Position numbers and translations under genes: made by a program. 64,000 bases of DNA. Origin: Bromus sterilis. Taxonomy: Eukaryota; Streptophyta; Magnoliopsida; Poales; Poaceae. The stretch lies in contig OX465598.1 of NCBI GenBank assembly GCA_950022295.1, positions 304,928,001 through 304,992,000 of the forward strand, written 5' to 3'. Of the stretch, positions 58,077 through 64,000 are shown piece after piece (position 1 is the stretch's first letter; every line of letters starts with the position of its first letter). The notes under the pieces are model-generated. The model ran no database searches. It was not told where the DNA came from and saw nothing but the letters and a program-made list of their open reading frames with translations.

Positions 58077-61000
58077 TGTAAGGCCTGATATGCGGTACTG
58101 TTCCAGATCTAGAAGTTTCCATCCAGATCCGGGGACGAAGCACATATCAGTCCCACCGCGACATATGACATAGCCATATGCCCCGGATTTCCAACATGAT
58201 ATCACAACATTACAGATACAAGGATACAACATCTCATACAATCGGCATACAACTTCCTTAAATACAATACAACAGCGGAAGATACATGTCTGGGTACAGA
58301 CTACAGGCAAATGCCTAGTGGCAAAGAGAAAACATCGATCCCATAACCACACGGGTCCAGGCCCTCCGCCGGGATCCGCCTAACTACTCGTCGTCGAGTC
58401 TTCACGTGAAACGTCGATCACCATAACTGTCGTCGATCAAGAACCCTGAAAAGAGTTGGGGTAGTATCATGAGTACAGAAGTACTCAGCATCCAACTGTA
58501 GTGGTCATCTGACCCAGCAAGGACTTCATCACTCGTCATTCTAGGACAACTAGTAGTTTACGGTAAGGATGGGGTAAGTGGTGAGGTTGCTGCCGCACTA
58601 GCATTTATGAAGTGGCTAACGATCTAGAGAGTAAGATAAGAAGCCAAGCATTCGATGAGGAATCGCCTCCAACAAGTCTTGCTATCAACTACTTATGCAA
58701 ACATAACACCTATCCTATCCTTGTCCTCCTCTTCGCATCCTAGCGAAGAAGAAGCAGTTAAGGCACACACACACGTTGATCAAGTTATATTAAGATTATC
58801 TCAGTTGTTGTTGTCTATGAACAAGGAGTAGGTCTCAAGTCGTCCATAACCGTGGACACGGCTTCTCGAAAAGAATTAACCCTGAAGGGGCGTACCAACT
58901 GCCCATTACAAGGCTCTGCACGCACGCCCATCTCTCTCAGTTTCTACCCATCATAGGCAACCATTTTATGATTTAGTTCCGAGAGATCCGAAACGACAGG
59001 TCCCTCTAAGTAATAACGAACAAATCCGGGTGGCCCCCGGTGAGTCGACATCCATCTCAGGAGCCGGCCGCGCTCTCGATCTGGTCTCTACCATATTACT
59101 CCAGGTTTGGATTGCCGGTTAATCACACATGGGAAATCGGGTCCTCAGCCGATCATGATGGCCCAACAATGAACCATGTCCTCATTGGTCCAGGGTGGTT
59201 TGAAAACTATTGGCGGCCGACCAGCACACACACGGTTTCAAATGGTAAATCAGCTTGGGCCACCACTAGAAATATTTGAAGCTAGGTAGGTAAGAAAATG
59301 GGACCCCATAAAATCCCACACGCGGTTAAGCACGCTCAGTCTTAAAACCAATACCGGAACTCGGATCCTAGGTGACTCGAATGGAACAAAGCGTCGAGGC
59401 GGGATAGCCTAGACCTTCCATCCTTCGTTGAATATACTCAACATTATAATAATCATATCATCAACAACAATATAATAATGTGATAGCCCAAACCAAGGAG
59501 TAACAGGGTAACATCGTAGCATCCTAAGCATGCATACTAAGCAGGGGCTGAGCAACGAGCAATAGTAACATAGCAGTACATGGTTTGCTGGGAGGGGACA
59601 TGGCTGTATCTGTTTGAAAGAGGTTGTAAACATGTGGTAGGATCAAACACGAGCCTAACCTAGACTAGCATGCAAACCGCTGGTTGAATTAGAATGGCTC
59701 ATAAGTAATGCATAGTCCTTTCCTATTGATAAGTCGGATTCCGAAGGTGTAGTTGGTCGCAAGCTCGCATCGTCGCCGAGAGGTACCCGCGGAAGCACAC
59801 AAGACAGTAAACACTGGAAAGCAATCAACGAGCAAGCATCTATTACTACGAAGCAAACACGAGCAAGCATCAACAAGAAAGCAACACAAGACATCGCACC
59901 TACCGTCGAGAGCGGTTACTAACAGGTTAAGTGAAGTACTCGTCACACACGACGATACCACACATTTATGGTGGTTCAAGTTGTTTAGCTACATGTGAGC
60001 AAGGTTGTTAACATGGCATCTCACTCAAGCATGGCATAGCAGACAAACATGGTAAGAGGTGAAGCATAAGATAAACTATCTATGCTAGTCAATTTAAGTG
60101 GGGTAAAATCCTAGACATGGTAAACTATTGCGGACCCCACGATAAATATAGAATTTGGTACTGTTCTGCCCTAAACATAATTTTATTATTTTTATTAGCA
60201 GGAAAGAGCAGCATAAACACAATCTACACAAAATTCTAGTCAAGTTACATATAAAGAACATTTTATCGGAGCAACCGTCAAAAAGTTATTAAATAAACAG
60301 TTTACAGTGCCAAGCAATGTAAATAATAGGTAAACAACATGTAAACAAAGTCAAACATGGCAAAAGCTAGTTACATGTTTAACGCGTCACGATCCGAGCT
60401 ACGGTTTAAAAGATACAGGCAACGCAAAAAAACTAATACAATCTGCAAAAATTAATAAATACCAAGCAAAAAAAATACTAAACTGGCCAAAACAGAGGGA
60501 AACAGGCATAACGGGGGCGCAGTATAGTAAAATAGCGCCCAGGGCGCAACACGGTGTTGGGCCGAGCCCACTAACGCAGCAGAGAGAAAAAAATAAACAA
60601 TTGAAAAAAAAAAGGGGTGCTACCTTACTGGGCCGAGCCCAGGCTGCGGGGTGGGCGTCGGATTGCTACGCGGTGCTCAGGGCGAGGGGGACACAACAGG
60701 CCGCGGCTTGGGCTTCGCCTGGCGCTGGCTGCGGTGCTGGGCCTGGAAGGAGGAGGCCGGCCCATGGCGGTCAACGAAGCCAGGGGCTCGCTGGACCGGC
60801 CGACCCCGACGCGGCGGCGACGGCGAGCGCTCCAGCGGCCGGAGGCTGGTGCAGGAGAGGCGACGAGGAGGCCTAGGGACGCGGCGGGCGCGGCGCAGCC
60901 GGATTCGGCCGGATCCCTCCGGGGCGGCGGGGTTCGTCTCTGCCGGTGGGAGCTCGAGCTCCGAAGCGCCTCCAATGGCGCGGCTGCGCAGGCTTCGGCT

Positions 61001-61853
61001 CCGGGGCGACCTGCGGCAGGGGAAGAGAGGGAGGGAGGCACGGTGAGGAGGAGAGGGAAGGAGGGCGCGTGGCGGCAGGGCTCACCGGGGTGGCGAGGTG
61101 CGGCGGCGCGGCGGCTCGGCTGCCGGCGTGGGCGGCGGCGGAGTCCACGAGCTGGCGCGGGGTGGAGGAGAGAGAGAGGAGGCTGGAGCTGACGTGGCGG
61201 CCTCTGGGCCGTCGGATCGCCGGATCGGACGGTTCAGAGCGCTTGGGGGGAATTTTCTAGATCTGGGATAGGGTTTGGACGAAAATGGGGTATTTTGGGC
61301 AGAATTGGGCAAAGTGGAGGGGGAGGCTGCAATTTTGTGTCTAGGGAAACCCTAGAAAGGGGTGGGAGATTGGTGGTCTTTATATAGCCCAGGTGGCTGG
61401 CAATTTTCAAAAACATCCCCGGTTTTTCTCTCGCGCGCGCGGTGTTTACGTTTCTGACCGCCGAGGGTCCGCAGGACCTCCGATTCGGGTAAAACTTCGA
61501 ACTGCGCGATCAGCGCGTCGAGCCGGCGACGTTCACCTCGCGCTGGAACCGTTTCGAGAACACTTTCCAGCGCGCTATAAAAATATCCCGTTTACTTATT
61601 AAACGGGATTTTTCGTTCCGTTGGCTACCGCTGGTCTTGTGCGGTTTTCGCAACGGTGATCGGGTGAAACCCGGTGTCGCAAAGGTCGAGTGTCAGGGTG
61701 GCAAGGGTCGGTCTCCGTCCGGTACGAGATAGGAGGGGGAAAATAATCGCCGATGGATAAATCGGGGATGCAAACACCGCAAATAAAACAGACAATCAAA
61801 CAATTCACACCGAAAACAAAAATTTTAATTTTTGAAAAATATGGGCTGTTACA
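58077..61853 (-). mobile_element. 3' LTR of giant-LTR element D
   Basis: A 3777-bp LTR, start TGTAAGGCCTGATATGCGG, end GGGCTGTTACA. It is followed by internal sequence, so it is the 3' LTR of a further element, inserted in LTR C. Its 5' LTR lies past the window. It has the minus-strand TATA box (61376-61391) and the GC-rich segment with a donor-like site. Confidence 0.9.
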
Positions 61854-62084
61854 ATACAACCCCACCAACAAGGGATCTCGTCCCGAGATCCAGGACGATC
61901 CAGGGGAGAGGAGGGGAGAGAAAAGAGAGTCGACGATCTTCAACACCGCCAACAAGTGACTCGGCTCCATGTCGATGTCGAGCTTCCGTCGAGAAACTTT
62001 CCACAGAGAGACGGCAACGTCAGAAAACGAAACCATCAGTGTCAAGAGGAAGAACAACAATTCAAAGCGACGATCAAGGGAAGT
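61854..62084 (-). mobile_element. Internal domain of giant-LTR element D (start)
   Basis: Closely matches 56310-56530 of F/C (acaagggatctcgtcccgag, gagacggcaacgtc, aacgaaaccatc), then is interrupted at 62085 by a Tat-like element. The GAAGT at 62080-62084 is the likely target site of that insertion. Confidence 0.85.
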
Positions 62085-62282
62085 TGACGGGGATCAACCC
62101 CGGCAAATCCCATGGTCAGGGACCCTGGGTTAGTCATGAGATGCACAGGTTGGACGATAGCTCCTCGGCAAACAGGAAGGCTCGCTCCTGCTCGATATTA
62201 TTGATGGGGGAGATGCGATTACAGTTGAGGCCAAGGCTGGAGCGCTCAAGGCTAGGGTTTACAGGCGATATTAGATGTTCTC
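62085..62282 (-). mobile_element. Partial LTR of Tat-2
   Basis: 198 bp matching 62783-62980 with about five differences. It holds the LTR end (minus view ...CCCCGTCA at 62085) and breaks off inside the LTR at 62282, where leader sequence follows directly. Confidence 0.85.
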
Positions 62283-62761
62283 TAACCGTTGTAATTTTCT
62301 CAAATTTTTTGTGCTGATGGGGGGATTGAAACCCGCAACTTTTCACCGGAGGGATCTTCAAGTTAATGCCCGAGTCAATGCCAGGAATTTATTTGCTGGA
62401 GTCACGCGGAGTTCCGTCAGATTTCGAGAGTGCTTCAGTGCGGGAGTCGCCGACGGAGATCCAGCTGTTGGAATTTGCTGAAATTTTCACAGATTTTCGA
62501 AAATTGGATTTCGCATCTTTCCACCGAAGGGATCGTCGAGCTGAGCTCCGAGTAGCCGTCGCGAGTGCCCGCAACACAGACGTTTTTTTGCTGTAGGTTG
62601 CGCGTGAGCACTTTTGTTGATGTCGATCTTTGAGTACCGCTCAAAAATTTTCTTGTTTTCTCCATGAGCTTGATGTAGATCTTGATGTAGTTGTTGAAGA
62701 AGCCCTTGAGTTGTGACGTGCTGGAGACGGGACCGCGGAGATAGCGATTCCAACCTGTGTA
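62283..62761 (-). other. Tat-2 leader, no gag recognised
   Basis: About 480 bp downstream of the primer site in the minus sense. Two related blocks (ttcaccggagggatcttc near 62341 and ttccaccgaagggatcgtcg near 62518) suggest an old internal duplication. Minus-strand frames of 60-105 codons are present, but none shows a Gag motif. Confidence 0.6.
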
Positions 62762-62780
62762 GTTCCCACAGACGGCGCCA
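62762..62780 (-). other. Primer binding site of Tat-2
   Basis: The minus strand reads TGGCGCCGTCTGTGGGAAC two bases after the LTR end, the primer-site form typical of Tat-clade Gypsy elements. Confidence 0.8.
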
Positions 62781-62782
62781 AT

Positions 62783-63371
62783 TGACGGGGATCAACCCCG
62801 GCAAATCCCATGGTCAGGGACCCTGGGTTAGTTATGAGATGCACAGGTTGGACGATAGCTCGTCTGCAAACAGGAAGGCTCGCTTCTGCTCGATATTATT
62901 GATGGGGGAGATGCGATTACAGTGGAGGCCAAGGCTGGAGCGCTCAAGGCTAGGGTTTACAGGCGATATTAGATGTTCTCGGACGGCGGACAAGCTACAC
63001 ATGGGGCACGATTTACCCAGCTTCAGGCTCCCAGAGGGAAAACCCTATATGCTGCTTGTCTAATCTTGTATTGATGATGATGTACAGAGGTGCCGTGAGG
63101 GCTTTGGTGGAGAGAGATATGTCTAGTCCTATGCGTGGGGATTTAGATGATCTAGAGAGGTGCCCCTGCCTCGCTTTATATAGATAGCCAGGTAGGGTTT
63201 ACAAGAGTCCTAGTCGACTACAAGTAGGAGTCCTTGTCTTGCGCCTCAATTTTTTGTCTTCACGTCTTACTTCATCATGTCGGTGTCCACGAGTGGCCCC
63301 TGGTGGGCCTCCAGCCATGACATGCACCAGGTACCCTCACGTAGAGGAGTCGTGGGGTCACCCCCTCGTCA
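62783..63371 (-). mobile_element. Full-length LTR of Tat-2
   Basis: About 589 bp, ends TGACGGGG...CCTCGTCA in plus view. A TATA-like tttatataga lies on the plus strand near 63175-63184 and its minus counterpart tctatataaagc is in the transcribed sense. Primer site on the left and a purine run (minus view CTCGGGGGCTAC) on the right. Confidence 0.75.
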
Positions 63372-63627
63372 GTAGCCCCCGAGTGCCTGGGGGACTCGAA
63401 TCTGCAGTAGCCTCCGTAGTGCGTGTCGATCATTTGCTGATGAGCAGTCGAAGATGTCATGAGTATGCTCCCGATGGGAGTACACGTAGAGGAGTCGTGG
63501 GGTCACCCCCTCGTTAGTAGCCCCCGAGTGCCTGGGGGACTCGAATCTGCAGTAGCCTCCGTAGTGCGTGTCGATCATTTGCTGATGAGCAGTCAAAGAT
63601 GTCATGAGTATGCTCCCGATGGGAGTA
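63338..63627. repeat. 145-bp tandem duplication spanning the LTR edge
   Basis: The unit from cacgtagaggagtcgtgg occurs at 63338 and 63483, nearly identical (two substitutions seen). Each copy carries the LTR start region, the polypurine tract GTAGCCCCCGAG (minus CTCGGGGGCTAC) and about 110 bp of 3' untranslated sequence. Confidence 0.9.
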
Positions 63628-63743
63628 TTTGGATGAAGCATCGAAATTACAGTCCGGTTCGTCTTCTTGTTTCATCGTCGGGTGGGGAGAATTTGCCCAG
63701 TCGAGAGGTCGTCTTCGTCCTCTTGTAGGCTGTGCGAGCAGCG

Positions 63744-64000
63744 GTCGTCGGGTGCGCGTCAGCGCTCCCGATGGGAGTAGCCCCCGAGGCTATGTGCGAC
63801 TCGTATAGTCAGGCATAGGCTCAAATTGTTTGTTAAGCTAACCCCTTCGTTCTTGTCAGCTGCGCGAGTAGTGCTCGTCGGGTGCGCGCTAGCGCTCCCG
63901 ATGGGAGTAGCCCCCGAGGCTATGTTCAACTGCTTGCAGTCGAGCATAGACTCAAGACTTCTTCGTCGTCGAGTAATTGTCATCCGAGGAAGTGATCGAC
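63744..64000. repeat. 130-bp diverged tandem repeat with polypurine-like cores
   Basis: The block tcgtcgggtgcgcg...gcgctcccgatgggagtagcccccgaggctatg occurs at 63744 and 63874 with a period of 130 bp and moderate divergence. With the two upstream copies there are four GGGAGTA/GTAGCCCCCGAG cores in about 650 bp. Confidence 0.85.

Larger units (their letters stand above)
62085..64000 (-). mobile_element. Rearranged Tat-like Gypsy element Tat-2
   Basis: Contains two LTR copies in the same orientation, a partial one (62085-62282) and a full-length one (62783-63371). Between them are a leader with primer site and, to the right of the full LTR, a 3' region with polypurine tracts. So the full LTR has a primer site on one side and a polypurine tract on the other. 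This is the pattern of a shared LTR in a tandem or recombined element, not of a normal insertion. The element extends beyond the window. Confidence 0.75.

Overview
The window is intergenic DNA from a large grass genome, most likely Triticeae (wheat, Aegilops or barley type). The evidence is the set of repeats present: Athila-clade Gypsy elements with ~1.6-kb LTRs opening TGATACGT and an Asp-tRNA-type primer site, a Copia element of the BARE/WIS/Angela type, CACTA transposons, Tat-clade Gypsy pieces and a Stowaway-like MITE end, all nested in one another. I see no intact host gene, rRNA gene or CRISPR array. Family names come from recall of sequence style and were not checked against a database; boundaries rest on terminal motifs and target-site duplications (TSDs) read directly.

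Layout. 1-8771: a minus-strand Sabrina-like LTR fragment (S0) split by a complete 8.0-kb CACTA transposon (435-8451, 19-bp perfect terminal inverted repeats, TSD TGA). 8772-9174: an unassigned GC-rich piece. 9175-11316: a plus-strand Athila-clade LTR, primer site and broken gag. 11317-15935: a decayed second CACTA with a frameshifted TNP2 transposase. 15936-21620: a minus-strand Sabrina-like element (S1) with gag and protease but no reverse transcriptase, RNase H or integrase. 21621-23220: the 3' end of a plus-strand Tat-like Gypsy carrying an antisense reading frame for a B3 DNA-binding domain with its own TATA box. 23221-26090: a degenerate minisatellite, low-copy-looking sequence and a MITE end.

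26091-62084 is dominated by one family of very large LTRs (3.7-4.3 kb, ends TGTAA...TTACA, minus orientation) with only ~0.6 kb of internal DNA. Element F/C (3' LTR in pieces from 26091 to 56309, internal 56310-56912, 5' LTR from 56913) was hit by a second Sabrina-like element (S2, about 28821-50615) and by a solo LTR of its own family (A, 51446-55529, TSD AGAGG). The 3' LTR of S2 took another solo LTR of the giant family (E, 29967-41988, TSD GTGCC), which in turn took a complete Copia element (30117-38392, TSD GATAC). The interior of S2 took a 1.45-kb solo LTR (46220-47673, TSD TTTTC). A further giant element (D, from 58077) broke the 5' LTR C. 62085-64000 is a rearranged minus-strand Tat-like Gypsy inserted into D.

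Nesting order and LTR divergence agree: by-eye LTR differences are about 2% in the Copia element and about 3% in S2, which lies two levels outside it. Nearly every element is non-autonomous: the Sabrina-like elements keep gag and protease only, the Copia keeps only gag, the first CACTA has no transposase and the giant-LTR family has no coding domain. All would depend on proteins supplied from elsewhere. The most unusual item is the B3-domain frame with its own promoter, antisense between the lost pol region and the 3' LTR of the Tat-like fragment.
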